A DNA stretch of 41,525 nt from an uncultured Acidobacteriaceae bacterium (GTDB taxonomy: Bacteria; Acidobacteriota; Terriglobia; Terriglobales; Acidobacteriaceae): NCBI GenBank assembly GCA_903828675.1, contig CAIKND010000005.1:1-41525 (forward strand). Reading direction: 5' to 3'. Positions 8,135 through 16,220 of the stretch are shown piece by piece. The notes beneath the pieces are model-generated. The model searched no databases, had not been told where the DNA came from, and worked only from the letters and a program-made list of their open reading frames with translations. Within the stretch, counting starts at the first letter, position 1. Each line of letters begins with the position of its first letter. The position numbers were made by a program, and so were the translations under genes.

Positions 8135-8733
8135 GCCTCCCGAATGACGCGTTTGTGGTCACTCGGCATACCTTGTTTGATTTCGCTCTTGCTTGGCAAC
8201 CTAGTCGTCGAAATGGTGCAGCCGAATTTCTTGACGATAGGCTCAACGCACTCTTGCCAGAAGACTCCATCACGTAACTCAACTGACTGTTGCTTCCCAT
8301 CATATTCGAGCTCAAGCCGGACGTGACGAAATCCACCTGCCGGCCCTACAGTCAATTCCGCGACTCCGTTGGGTTTAATTGCTTCTTCAAATTCACTTCG
8401 ACTCTTGAATCGCCCGATACACAAAACCTCTTTGGGGTAGTGCTTTGACACTTGACTGTTGTCCCATAGCACCGTATGCAGGAGGTTGCCAATAATTTTC
8501 GTGTAGGCGTTCTCCTGAGAGGCTGTTATTGTCCCGCCCTGATTTGGGGCAATGTCAACCTTCGAGCCATTTTCTGGTCCGTGATCGCGGTATCCGCTGG
8601 TGGTCCACACTCGGTTGCCAACGATCAGTCTTGGCGGAAATGTTGGATTCTCGCGAGTTCCCATAAGGGCCGATTTCTCCACCGTGTTGGTGTCTACGAG
8701 TGTGTCCCGGGTGTCGTGACAGACACAGAGCAT
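8131..8733 (-). CDS. hypothetical protein
   Basis: 200 residues from ATG 8733, or about 177 from ATG 8664; neither has a strong ribosome binding site. No signal peptide or membrane segment. The middle part (TASQENAYTKIIGNLLHTVLW) looks helical and the second half beta-rich (AELTVGPAGGFRHVRLELEY). I do not recognise the family. It ends four bases inside the convergent gene at 7283-8134 and lies downstream of the HtrA-like protease gene on the same strand, about 100 bases away. Confidence 0.5.
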   Translation of the reverse strand: MLCVCHDTRDTLVDTNTVEKSALMGTRENPTFPPRLIVGNRVWTTSGYRDHGPENGSKVDIAPNQGGTITASQENAYTKIIGNLLHTVLWDNSQVSKHYPKEVLCIGRFKSRSEFEEAIKPNGVAELTVGPAGGFRHVRLELEYDGKQQSVELRDGVFWQECVEPIVKKFGCTISTTRLPSKSEIKQGMPSDHKRVIREA

Positions 8734-8837
8734 CCGGCGCAGCAGACCAAATTTTCACCAAATCGCTCACAAAGAGCGGGGCTGGCAACCCCTTGGATCG
8801 AATCGTTGATTAGGGCGCTTTGCAGCCAGCGCCACCT

Positions 8838-9923
8838 TCATTTGGGAATCCAAGTAAACGGCTTTGGTATTGGCTTGCCAGTATACTCGCACCTCCCGCA
8901 GTTGAACTTTTCACCTGTCGTAGAAATGCCTTCAATGCGCGTTCTGGACATGGAATCAATTTCCATATCCTTTGTGATGCTGCACATATGCGTGTCAGTG
9001 TCACGCGCTTGAAAAACCCCATTAAAACCGTGATTGTAGTCGCACGGCCAGTCTATATGAGCCTTCCCGCGCCATTTTCCGTCTGGGTCTCGCTTCACTT
9101 CAGTGCGGTTGAACAATCCGGCCTTGACGTATTCAGGGGATAAGATCATCTCTGCATACAAGAAGTCACCGTCTTGCCGGACTTTGAAGTCACTCCCACC
9201 TGTGAGAGAAGTCCAAATTGTACCCGCTGTCAACGAACCAACGCTCTTGTCGCTTGCGGAGTCCATGGATTGCAACTGTTGACGACTAGTTAGAATTAGG
9301 GCTGTTAATTCACTCGCAGGAATCGCAAAGTTTAAGTTCTGTCCCGCTTCTGGATTCACACCCATGGAAATGACGCCAACTACTTCGTTGTTCATATTGA
9401 GCAGCGGCCCACCACTGTTGCCATGGGATACCGGAGCCGTTGTCTGAATCCACTTCTTGCCATCCATCTCTCGGAACGAACTGATGACACCATCAGTTAC
9501 CGTTCCCTCTAGGCCGAGCGGGCTACCGATAGCAACAACATGATCTCCGGGCTGAGGCGTGTAATTGTTCCCCAATGTCAAGAACGGAAGATTCTTTCCG
9601 TTAATTTTTAGGATCGCTAGATCTCTGGCGGGATCAGAAGCAAGAATCCCACTCACCGGGAAGAAAGCCCCCGTTGACATTTTGACGACGGCAGAGTGCG
9701 CGTCTTTGATAACGTGGAAGTTGGTTACTATCTCGCCGTCAGTCGAGATGAGAAAGCCACTTCCGAGTGCGGTTTCTTGTCCGCTTGAATCCGAGGTCAC
9801 GATCAGCACAACGGCATCACTACTTCGCTTCACTACGTCAGCGACAGTCTGCTGACCGGCGGAGTAACACGGGAGCGCCACGGCCAAGAAAGTAAGAATC
9901 AAGCCAAACCGGTTAGCACACAT
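8838..9923 (-). CDS. Deg/HtrA-like secreted trypsin-type protease
   Basis: 361 residues from ATG 9923, preceded by GAGGAAG five bases upstream; this is preferred over TTG 9941. Signal peptide at 1-22 (ending PCYSAGQQ). The catalytic triad of the S1C/trypsin-like fold is intact: His70 in IVTNFHV, Asp101 in ASDPARDLAIL and Ser170 in SHGNSGGPL. No PDZ domain follows, unlike classical DegP/DegQ; instead there is a C-terminal domain of about 140 residues with cysteines (CDYNHGF, CSITKD, NCGRCEY). It probably degrades or processes envelope proteins. It is a paralogue of the protease at 10609-12342, with near-identical active-site blocks; a recent duplication is plausible. Confidence 0.85.
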   Translation of the reverse strand: MCANRFGLILTFLAVALPCYSAGQQTVADVVKRSSDAVVLIVTSDSSGQETALGSGFLISTDGEIVTNFHVIKDAHSAVVKMSTGAFFPVSGILASDPARDLAILKINGKNLPFLTLGNNYTPQPGDHVVAIGSPLGLEGTVTDGVISSFREMDGKKWIQTTAPVSHGNSGGPLLNMNNEVVGVISMGVNPEAGQNLNFAIPASELTALILTSRQQLQSMDSASDKSVGSLTAGTIWTSLTGGSDFKVRQDGDFLYAEMILSPEYVKAGLFNRTEVKRDPDGKWRGKAHIDWPCDYNHGFNGVFQARDTDTHMCSITKDMEIDSMSRTRIEGISTTGEKFNCGRCEYTGKPIPKPFTWIPK

Positions 9924-10283
9924 TATCTTCCTCACAATCAACGATTACCCATCCTGCACACTTTCCCAAGGGCATGGGAGATTTGGAATACCATCGAGCA
10001 CGCAGTGGGCGAGGACTATGTCCGCAAGGCTACGCCTGATTCACTGTGCTGGAAAGTGTGCTGCATCACATTCCAATTAATGCGTTGATTTTGAGTCAAT
10101 TGGGCGCCGCCTCGCCATGCAACTGGTAGTTTCAACATCGACAGCGCCGAAGCGTTGCCAGCAGAAAGGGGAATTGACGGCGGGACTTCCTGGCCTGGTG
10201 CTTTCCGCCAAACCATCGGAAGAGGGCTCATAGATGAACTTGGAGACTGGGCGAATCGAACAGAGGAATCCGCCGCCTGCTTC
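9924..10283. other. gene-free stretch with a long inverted repeat
   Basis: No confident gene. An 11-bp perfect inverted repeat spans 9956-10061. Between the arms one plus-strand frame reads like protein for about 40 codons (WEIWNTIEHAVGEDYVRKAT) but has no start or ribosome binding site and may be a decayed gene fragment. Confidence 0.4.
9956..10061. repeat. 11-bp inverted repeat, arms 84 bp apart
   Basis: GCACACTTTCC at 9956-9966 is the exact reverse complement of GGAAAGTGTGC at 10051-10061. It may be the ends of a degraded small insertion. Confidence 0.5.
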
Positions 10284-10556
10284 TCAAGACGGCTTGTGTA
10301 CCCCGTAGCGATTGGCGCTCCGCCAATTCTTGTAGTGGCCGTTCTTATGATGGGAATTCATCGCGCCGGGATACTGACCACCGTGAGAAGTCGTGTGCTT
10401 GCCCCCGCCATAGTACGGGCGGCTTGCCGTCGAATGACGAGGCGAGTTGTACACCCTCGCGTGTGTCCCGATTCGATATTGTGGAGCGCCCGCATTCGAA
10501 GTAGAAGGTGACAGGGTGAAACAAAGCAAAAGCGGAATCATGATCATTAATTTCAT
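10284..10556 (-). CDS. small secreted His/Gly-rich protein
   Basis: 90 residues from ATG 10556, with GAGGT about six bases upstream; the TTG/ATG further up at 10568 is less likely. A strong signal peptide (MKLMIMIPLLLCFTLSPSTS, cleavage near SNAGA) is followed by a short mature region rich in His, Gly, Tyr and Asn (HTTSHGGQYPGAMNSHHKN, then GHYKNWRSANRYG). Small periplasmic proteins of this composition are known in several phyla without a clear function; the His clusters could bind metal. It lies between the two HtrA-like protease genes on the same strand, so it may be co-expressed with or act on them. Confidence 0.65.
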   Translation of the reverse strand: MKLMIMIPLLLCFTLSPSTSNAGAPQYRIGTHARVYNSPRHSTASRPYYGGGKHTTSHGGQYPGAMNSHHKNGHYKNWRSANRYGVHKPS

Positions 10557-10608
10557 TTGTAACCTCATTCAGCGCCGAGCAGGAATTCTCATTACATCAT
10601 TGGATCTC

Positions 10609-12342
10609 TCATTGGGCTTTGGGGTGCGCGACAAGCCATTCGTCGATGCGCTGTTGAACCTCTCGTAATTTTGCGCCCTTCAGTCTGGCCGATATCTCAT
10701 CTCGGTTCTTCCGTGCGAGCTCGATGTTCTCATCCGTTGATGGCGCCATCGCGGCCAGGCTGAACCAAAAGTATGCCTCAGTCGGATCTTGCGGTACGCC
10801 CTCGCCACCGTAGTAAACATTGCCGAGCCGCGACTGTCCACTAGCATCACCCTGTTCAGCCGACTTGAGTAGCCAGAACAAGCCCCTCGCGTCGTCGAGG
10901 TTCGAAGAACCACCGCCTTGGCCGTCTAGGTACATCGCACCTAAGAAGTACTCGGCTTTCGCATCGCCCGCATCGGCGGCCCGTTGATACCAGTGCAAAG
11001 CCTCGGTTCGGTTTGGTGGAACTCCCTTGCCCACTTGGAAAATCGCACCAAGATGACGCATGGCTTCCGCGTCCTCATTCTTTGCTCTCTCCCAGAGTTC
11101 CGAGGGGATATGCGCCGGGCATTCGGAAATAGTCATCGAGACCGCGTCAGACTCGCACGCATGGATGTAGGCTGCGGCAACCCAATGCGCATCGTCCTCT
11201 ATCTCATGCTTCCACAGCCTGCGGCGTAGTTCCAAACCGTGAACCCCCAAGTCCAACTCCAGCCTAAAATTGTCAAAATACGGAACACCCATCAAGGTTG
11301 TGGCCATATCCCTTGCTAGGCCGTTTGCGTCTTCACAGCGTGCATCCCTCTTCTTGCACTCTTTCAATGTCTTTGGAATGTATGCGAAGTGCTGCACCCA
11401 TTCGATATAGGCTGTCTTCCCCGAACTAGGCGATCTTCCTGGTGCAATTTGGCCAGCTGCATTCAAGGGAGCGGACGTCCAATTCGAGCCGAACGGATCT
11501 GGAAAATTGTTCCCAGGGCATCTCCTAATCGCATCAACGATGGTGCGAAGCTGCTGAATCGCGTGGCGCTCTCCTGCATCTTGTTGGGCGTTTGCCTGCT
11601 CATTGGCTGGGGTTTCCACCGTCGATCGCGCCGTTGGCGCTTGTTTCCTCGTGACAATCGAGTCAATTGGCAAAAGCTCTGCGGCAGCCGATAGAAGGGA
11701 TTTCACTTCGTCCGAGGGAATTGCGAAGTTAAGATTCGCGCCCTCCTGCAAGTTGACTCCCCAAGTAATGACACCTATCACGTCTCCGCTCATATTGAGA
11801 AGCGGGCCGCCGCTGTTCCCATGTGAGACTGGCGCAGTTGTCTGAATCCATTTCTTGCCGGTCGCTTCGATTCGCAGGGCGCTGACGATTCCATCCGACA
11901 CAGTTCCTTCAAGGCCTAGGGGGCTCCCAATCGCCACAACGTGGTCTCCTACTTGCACTTTCCCGGCAGACCCAAGATTCAATAGAGGCAGTTCCCTGCC
12001 TTCAACTTTTAGCAGAACTAAGTCCGTTTCGGCGTCCACGGCCAGTACGCCTTTTATTGGGAAGAATGAGCCATTTGCAAGCTTGGCAATCGCCGAATGT
12101 GCCCCTTCGATCACGTGATAGTTTGTTACGATCTCTCCTTCGGCTGAGACAATAAACCCGCTGCCCAAGGAAAGCTCATTTCCAGATTGATCGGAAACGA
12201 CGATTTGTACTACTGCGCCGCTGCCACGCTTCACCAGATCGGCGACGGTCAGTTGGCTGCTTGGGGCTGAAGAGTGTGATTGTCCCATTCCCGCTACTAA
12301 CAGAACCAGTTGCAACAAAAAAACACCAGCAGTACTACGCAT
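10609..12342 (-). CDS. HtrA-like secreted protease fused to Sel1 repeats
   Basis: 577 residues from ATG 12342, with GGAGAG five bases upstream. Signal peptide 1-22. Trypsin-like domain about 30-210 with triad His76 (IVTNYHV), Asp107 (DAETDLVLL) and Ser177 (SHGNSGGPL). A linker region follows (about 230-290). The C-terminal part holds Sel1-like repeats, from about 425 to 545 (for example EAMRHLGAIFQVGKGVPPNR and AKAEYFLGAMYLDGQGG), which usually mediate protein-protein contacts. No PDZ domain. The protease half is very similar to that of the gene at 8838-9923. Likely an envelope protease whose partner binding is set by the repeats. Confidence 0.85.
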   Translation of the reverse strand: MRSTAGVFLLQLVLLVAGMGQSHSSAPSSQLTVADLVKRGSGAVVQIVVSDQSGNELSLGSGFIVSAEGEIVTNYHVIEGAHSAIAKLANGSFFPIKGVLAVDAETDLVLLKVEGRELPLLNLGSAGKVQVGDHVVAIGSPLGLEGTVSDGIVSALRIEATGKKWIQTTAPVSHGNSGGPLLNMSGDVIGVITWGVNLQEGANLNFAIPSDEVKSLLSAAAELLPIDSIVTRKQAPTARSTVETPANEQANAQQDAGERHAIQQLRTIVDAIRRCPGNNFPDPFGSNWTSAPLNAAGQIAPGRSPSSGKTAYIEWVQHFAYIPKTLKECKKRDARCEDANGLARDMATTLMGVPYFDNFRLELDLGVHGLELRRRLWKHEIEDDAHWVAAAYIHACESDAVSMTISECPAHIPSELWERAKNEDAEAMRHLGAIFQVGKGVPPNRTEALHWYQRAADAGDAKAEYFLGAMYLDGQGGGSSNLDDARGLFWLLKSAEQGDASGQSRLGNVYYGGEGVPQDPTEAYFWFSLAAMAPSTDENIELARKNRDEISARLKGAKLREVQQRIDEWLVAHPKAQ

Positions 12343-12919
12343 TTGTCTCTCCGAACGAGTTGCAGGCTCAACGCGCTTGCAAACTCAATACTATCTCCGG
12401 CCCGACCCTGTTTGTGTGTTTCTTCCTGTGCTGATTTTCCTCACCGGATTTAGAGCTTTGTGTAGTGCCGGAATGCGGGTGGACCTAATGGGAAATTCCC
12501 GGGGTAGCTGCGTGAGAACCCGAGGCTTAGAGGCCGGTGAGAAGGCTCTACGACCGTGAGCGCGGTGCACGCAGCGCGGCCTCGACGCCAGCCGGGAGGC
12601 GGTCAGCGCGCCGAACGGAAGCCAGAGCGGAAATCGGTGCCAAGAGCCATAGGCGGGACTCACGGTAGGCTCGTTCTGCAACGATCACCCGTTGCTGTAG
12701 CTCATGATCAGAGGGGCGTTGAATACGTCCAGACGAACTTGCAGTGATCAGACCGCCTAGGATATCAATCCCAAGTTTTTGCGCCCGCTGTTCTAGTTCT
12801 TGCCCCTGAAGAAGCTGCTGGTCAGGTGGGCAGTGTGCTGCGTGGTGAGGTAACGGCGCTCAGTTTGGTGTCAGAGCCAGCGTCCCCAAAAACACGCTGC
12901 CTTCGGCATCGGCAGGAGT

Positions 12920-12933
12920 GGTGACACGTCACC
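12920..12933. repeat. dyad GGTGAC-N2-GTCACC
   Basis: Perfect six-base arms at 12920-12925 and 12928-12933, within the candidate oriT region; possible protein-binding site. Confidence 0.45.
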
Positions 12934-13021
12934 CCAGCTTGGGTGCTGCAAGGTTGCTCACCGTTCCTGTGGCGGGAACCTGCTAAAAACACAGTGGTTG
13001 ACCGCAAAATGGATTTTTCGC

Positions 13022-13040
13022 GGTTACTGCGGGAGTAACC
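13022..13040. repeat. hairpin GGTTACT-N5-AGTAACC
   Basis: Perfect seven-base arms at 13022-13028 and 13034-13040. The GGTTAC/GTAACC arm sequence recurs in the larger cruciform at 13378-13426. Confidence 0.55.
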
Positions 13041-13217
13041 TGCTGCTGCAAGTCGGGGAACCTGTTGAAAGCACGAGACGAGAGCCCGGAGTCGGCAGCT
13101 CGGCGCGCTCACGCGCTGTACCACCAGGGCGTTGCATGCTTCACCGACACATTGCGATGGCCGCTGCCCCCTACCGGAGACGCCGCAGATTGGGGCTGTG
13201 GGCCTTGTGTGGAATAG

Positions 13218-13237
13218 GAGAAGAAGACATTCTTCTC
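13218..13237. repeat. hairpin, 8-bp stem with GACA loop
   Basis: GAGAAGAA at 13218-13225 and TTCTTCTC at 13230-13237 pair perfectly around a GACA tetraloop. No T-run follows on the plus strand, so it is not an obvious terminator. Confidence 0.55.
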
Positions 13238-13377
13238 ATAGCTGCCAACCAGCCGCAGCGGAGCCGTCAGTCAAGGCCGTGCGCAGCACGCCGCGCAGCG
13301 GTCGGAGCGAAGCGGAGAGCCTTTACGGACGGCGGAGCGGAGGCGAAGCGGACACTCGAACAGGCAAAATCTCTCAA

Positions 13378-13426
13378 ATCGGGTTACTCTGGTAGCAACC
13401 TGCGGTTGCTGAAGGGGTAACCCGAT
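13378..13426. repeat. nested cruciform upstream of mobC
   Basis: The outer arms ATCGGGTTAC (13378-13387) and GTAACCCGAT (13417-13426) pair perfectly over ten bases. Inside them AGCAACC (13394-13400) and GGTTGCT (13404-13410) pair around a three-base loop. It lies 114 bases before the MobC-like start. This is the strongest structure in the candidate oriT region and a plausible relaxase or accessory-protein site. Confidence 0.65.
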
Positions 13427-13540
13427 GACTCCCCTCCCTTTAGCAAGAAAACGGCTGCGTTCGGCCCGTTGCCCGGCACTTTGCGGCACGCGGTCAGCGT
13501 GCGGTCCAAATCCTCTACACAATCGAATCGGCGGTGAGCT

Positions 13541-13924
13541 ATGAAAGCGCCGCTGAGAACCAAGTCCATCGGCACGAAGGTGAGCGAGGAGGAGTTCGCG
13601 GCCTTGGAGGAGTGCGCGCGCCAGGCGGACATGACGCTGTCGGAGTGGGTGCGGGCGGCGCTGTTGTCCGCGCCGGGGGTGCAGCTGCCAGGCGACGACG
13701 CGGCCCTGCTGGGCCGGGTGACGCTTGCCGAGGTGCTGGCGTTGCGGACGCTGTTCCTAAATCTCCAGTTCCGGCAGGCCCAGGGTCCAATGACCGAGGC
13801 CGAGATGCGGGGTCTGATCGAGCGGGCCGACGGGGTGAAGATGCAGCGGGCGCGTGAGCGCATGGAAGCAGTACGAACGGAGGCAAGAAAGGCGGACGAC
13901 GGAACCAATCCAGAGGAGGTCTGA
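13541..13924 (+). CDS. MobC-like relaxosome protein, ribbon-helix-helix
   Basis: 127 residues from ATG 13541, with GGTGAG just upstream. The N-terminal part (KSIGTKVSEEEFAALEECAR, then TLSEWVRAALLS) is a ribbon-helix-helix DNA-binding domain like those of MobC/relaxosome accessory proteins, which open oriT and load the relaxase. The rest is helical and charged. It is first in a tight operon: its stop (13922-13924) lies two bases before the coupling-protein start. It follows the candidate oriT, where such proteins bind. Family membership is inferred from fold pattern and context. Confidence 0.75.
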   Translation: MKAPLRTKSIGTKVSEEEFAALEECARQADMTLSEWVRAALLSAPGVQLPGDDAALLGRVTLAEVLALRTLFLNLQFRQAQGPMTEAEMRGLIERADGVKMQRARERMEAVRTEARKADDGTNPEEV

Positions 13925-13926
13925 CG

Positions 13927-15960
13927 ATGGCGGAATGGGGCCGGAAGCAGTACGCGAAGCCGTGGCCGAGCCGGGCGCACGTGTGGACGTGGGGAGCTTT
14001 TCTCCTTAGCTGCGTGTTCTTCGTGTTCATGGTCTGGTGGGACGGGCGGGTGAACTGGACGGCGGCGGAGCGGTTGTATCTCTCGGACTATCTGCGCAGC
14101 GGAGCGCGGGGCAAGGCCGGCGCGAAGATGCAATCGAAGTACACGCTGCTCCAGGGCTTCAACGCCAAGGGGCAGATGCTGCTCGTCGTGGACGATGAAG
14201 TGGAGGCGGTGAAGGGTCGGAACGGGCGCTACGGATACGTGCTGACCGACGACGGAAGCAAGGACGGGTTGGTGCGGTTGCAGTATGTCTCCGGGGTGTA
14301 CAACGACCGGGCCCTGCACGAGCTGATGGGCCGGTTTGTGTACCACGACCAAACGCTGTGGGACTTCGTGAAGCGGCCCACGTACTGGGCGCTCGCGTTC
14401 TTCGTGGTGCTCTTGTTCATGGCCGTGCCGAAGGACCGGGCGCGGCGGATGGTCTGGAAGTTCGGGCGGCGGCTGCGCGGCCCGGAGCTGGCAACGACGG
14501 CGGAGTTCAACGAGAAGCTGGGCCGCAGGAAATGGCTGACGACGTACTTCCCGGACGGAATCGCGTTCGTCAATCTCGAACAGACTTGGTACGACCGGCT
14601 GCTCAGGCGGGATCGGGGCCGCTGGGTCCGCGTCCCGAAGGAGCGGGAGGCGATGCACTTCCTTGTCGTGGGTGACTCGGGAACGGGCAAGAGCGCGGCC
14701 ATCCGGCAGGTGCTCTCACAGATATGGGAGCGCGGCGAGACGGCCATCGTGTACGATCCCGCGCTCGAATATGTGCCGCAGTTTTACCGCGAATCGCGGG
14801 GCGATGTGATCCTCAATCCGCTGGATTCGCGCTGCCCGTTCTGGACTCCCGGCGACGAGGTGCCGCACGAAGCGGAGGCGCTGACGGTAGCGGCTTCATT
14901 GTTCCCGGACCGAGGCCGGGAGAACCAGTTCTTTGTCGATGCGCCGAGGAAAATCTTCGCGCACCTGATCAATCTGAAACCGACACCGGAGCAGTTGACG
15001 TACTGGATGTGCCACGAGGAGGAGATCGAAAAGCGGGTGCGTGGCACGGAGCTTGCGGCGATGATCCACGCGACGGCTCCGCCGCAGAGATCGGGGGTGT
15101 TGGGGTCGCTCAACATGGTTGCGGATGCGTTCAAGCTGCTGCCACCGGAGCGGGAAACGGAGCGGCGATGGAGCGCGTATGAATGGAGCGGGGAGCGGCG
15201 CGGTTGGCTGTTCCTTACGTCGAAGCCGACGATGCGCGAGCGGCTGCGTCCGCTGATGAGCCTGTGGCTCGATCTGTTAGTGCTGCGGCTGATGAACGAG
15301 GGTGGAAGCGGGGCTCGGAAGACATGGTTCGTGTTGGACGAGCTGACGACGCTGCAACGATTGCCGCAGTTGACGACGGCAATCACGGAGGGCCGGAAAT
15401 CGAATAACCCGATGGTCCTCGGCTTCCAGGGCAAGGCGCAGGTGGAGGCGCTGTACGGGCACATCGCCGAGGCCATGCTGTCGCAGCCTGCGACGAAGTT
15501 CTTCTTCAAGACGAGCGAGCCTCATGCGTCGGAGTGGATCTCGAAATCCATCGGCGAAGTGGAGGTAGAACGGTTCCGTGAGAGCCGGACGCGGGGCGTG
15601 TTCCCGCATCAGAGGGAGAACGAGCAGCGGGAGATTACGCGGGAGCCGCTGGTCATGGCGTCGGAGATCGGCGGGCTTGAGCCTCTGCACGGGTATTTGA
15701 AGCACGGCAACCTGGTTGTGCGGATGCGGATACCGTATCTCAAGCTGGAGGAGCCAGCGGAGAAGTTCATCGAGCGGAAGATGACAACGCCGTCAGCAAT
15801 GCCGGCGATGCCGGAGAGAGAGCCGGAGCCGGTGACGGCGCAAAGCGGGCTAGGCAACGAGCAGCCCGCGCCGCAACGCAAGCCGCCGAAGGCCGTCCAA
15901 AAGAAGCAGGAGCAGCAGCAGCCCGCAGCGGTGAATGAACAGACGCCGTTCTTCGAATAA
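13927..15960 (+). CDS. type IV coupling protein (VirD4/TraD/TrwB family)
   Basis: 677 residues from ATG 13927, with GGAGGT seven bases upstream. Two membrane segments lie near the N-terminus, about 19-39 (WTWGAFLLSCVFFVFMVWW) and about 150-167 (YWALAFFVVLLFMAVP). The ATPase domain follows with Walker A GDSGTGKS at 249-256 and Walker B VLDE at 469-472, then a FQGKAQVE motif typical of TraD-like proteins. The C-terminal 60 residues are Gln/Pro-rich. Coupling proteins are hexameric inner-membrane ATPases that hand the relaxase-DNA complex to a type IV secretion channel. Genes for such a channel are not in the window, so the element would rely on a helper. Confidence 0.92.
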   Translation: MAEWGRKQYAKPWPSRAHVWTWGAFLLSCVFFVFMVWWDGRVNWTAAERLYLSDYLRSGARGKAGAKMQSKYTLLQGFNAKGQMLLVVDDEVEAVKGRNGRYGYVLTDDGSKDGLVRLQYVSGVYNDRALHELMGRFVYHDQTLWDFVKRPTYWALAFFVVLLFMAVPKDRARRMVWKFGRRLRGPELATTAEFNEKLGRRKWLTTYFPDGIAFVNLEQTWYDRLLRRDRGRWVRVPKEREAMHFLVVGDSGTGKSAAIRQVLSQIWERGETAIVYDPALEYVPQFYRESRGDVILNPLDSRCPFWTPGDEVPHEAEALTVAASLFPDRGRENQFFVDAPRKIFAHLINLKPTPEQLTYWMCHEEEIEKRVRGTELAAMIHATAPPQRSGVLGSLNMVADAFKLLPPERETERRWSAYEWSGERRGWLFLTSKPTMRERLRPLMSLWLDLLVLRLMNEGGSGARKTWFVLDELTTLQRLPQLTTAITEGRKSNNPMVLGFQGKAQVEALYGHIAEAMLSQPATKFFFKTSEPHASEWISKSIGEVEVERFRESRTRGVFPHQRENEQREITREPLVMASEIGGLEPLHGYLKHGNLVVRMRIPYLKLEEPAEKFIERKMTTPSAMPAMPEREPEPVTAQSGLGNEQPAPQRKPPKAVQKKQEQQQPAAVNEQTPFFE

Positions 15961-16016
15961 ATAATCGCTAGTGAAATGAAAAACGTCTACCAGAGTTAAG
16001 GTAGAGGGCTACAAAA

Positions 16017-16220
16017 ATGAAAAAGCAGGACGAGTACGAAATCGAGAACGATGGTAAGCGGGAATACGTGGTTGTGCGGTGCCCGAATGGGCATCGTCTG
16101 CGGGGCGTGAAGACGAGCGACTTGAAGGTTCGGCAAGAGGTCGCCTGCCCGGAGTGCAAGACCAAGGTGCGGTGGATGGTGCTGGCCCCGCTCACGAATG
16201 GAATGGAGGCTTACGTGTAG
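16017..16220 (+). CDS. small zinc-ribbon protein in the mobilisation operon
   Basis: 67 residues with a charged N-terminus and a zinc ribbon formed by CPNGH (about 23) and CPEC (about 48). Its stop codon TAG is followed immediately by the ATG of the relaxase gene, so the two are probably translationally coupled. AGAGGG lies upstream of the start. Too small for an enzyme; an accessory or regulatory role in transfer is inferred only from position. Confidence 0.7.
   Translation: MKKQDEYEIENDGKREYVVVRCPNGHRLRGVKTSDLKVRQEVACPECKTKVRWMVLAPLTNGMEAYV

Larger units (their letters stand above)
12343..13540. other. 1.2-kb gene-free region, candidate oriT
   Basis: This stretch between the protease gene and the mobilisation operon has no credible gene on either strand. 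It carries at least five dyads (12490-12500, 12920-12933, 13022-13040, 13218-13237, 13378-13426) and recurrent short motifs of the form AACCTG-C/T (near 12978, 13037, 13059 and 13398). Its position directly upstream of mobC-coupling protein-relaxase genes is where oriT is normally found. The nic site cannot be placed from sequence alone. Confidence 0.6.

Noticed and set aside
12998..13420. Long open frames in the 12.3-13.5 kb region
   Set aside because: Arg/Ser-rich composition, no ribosome binding sites, and they run through the hairpins.
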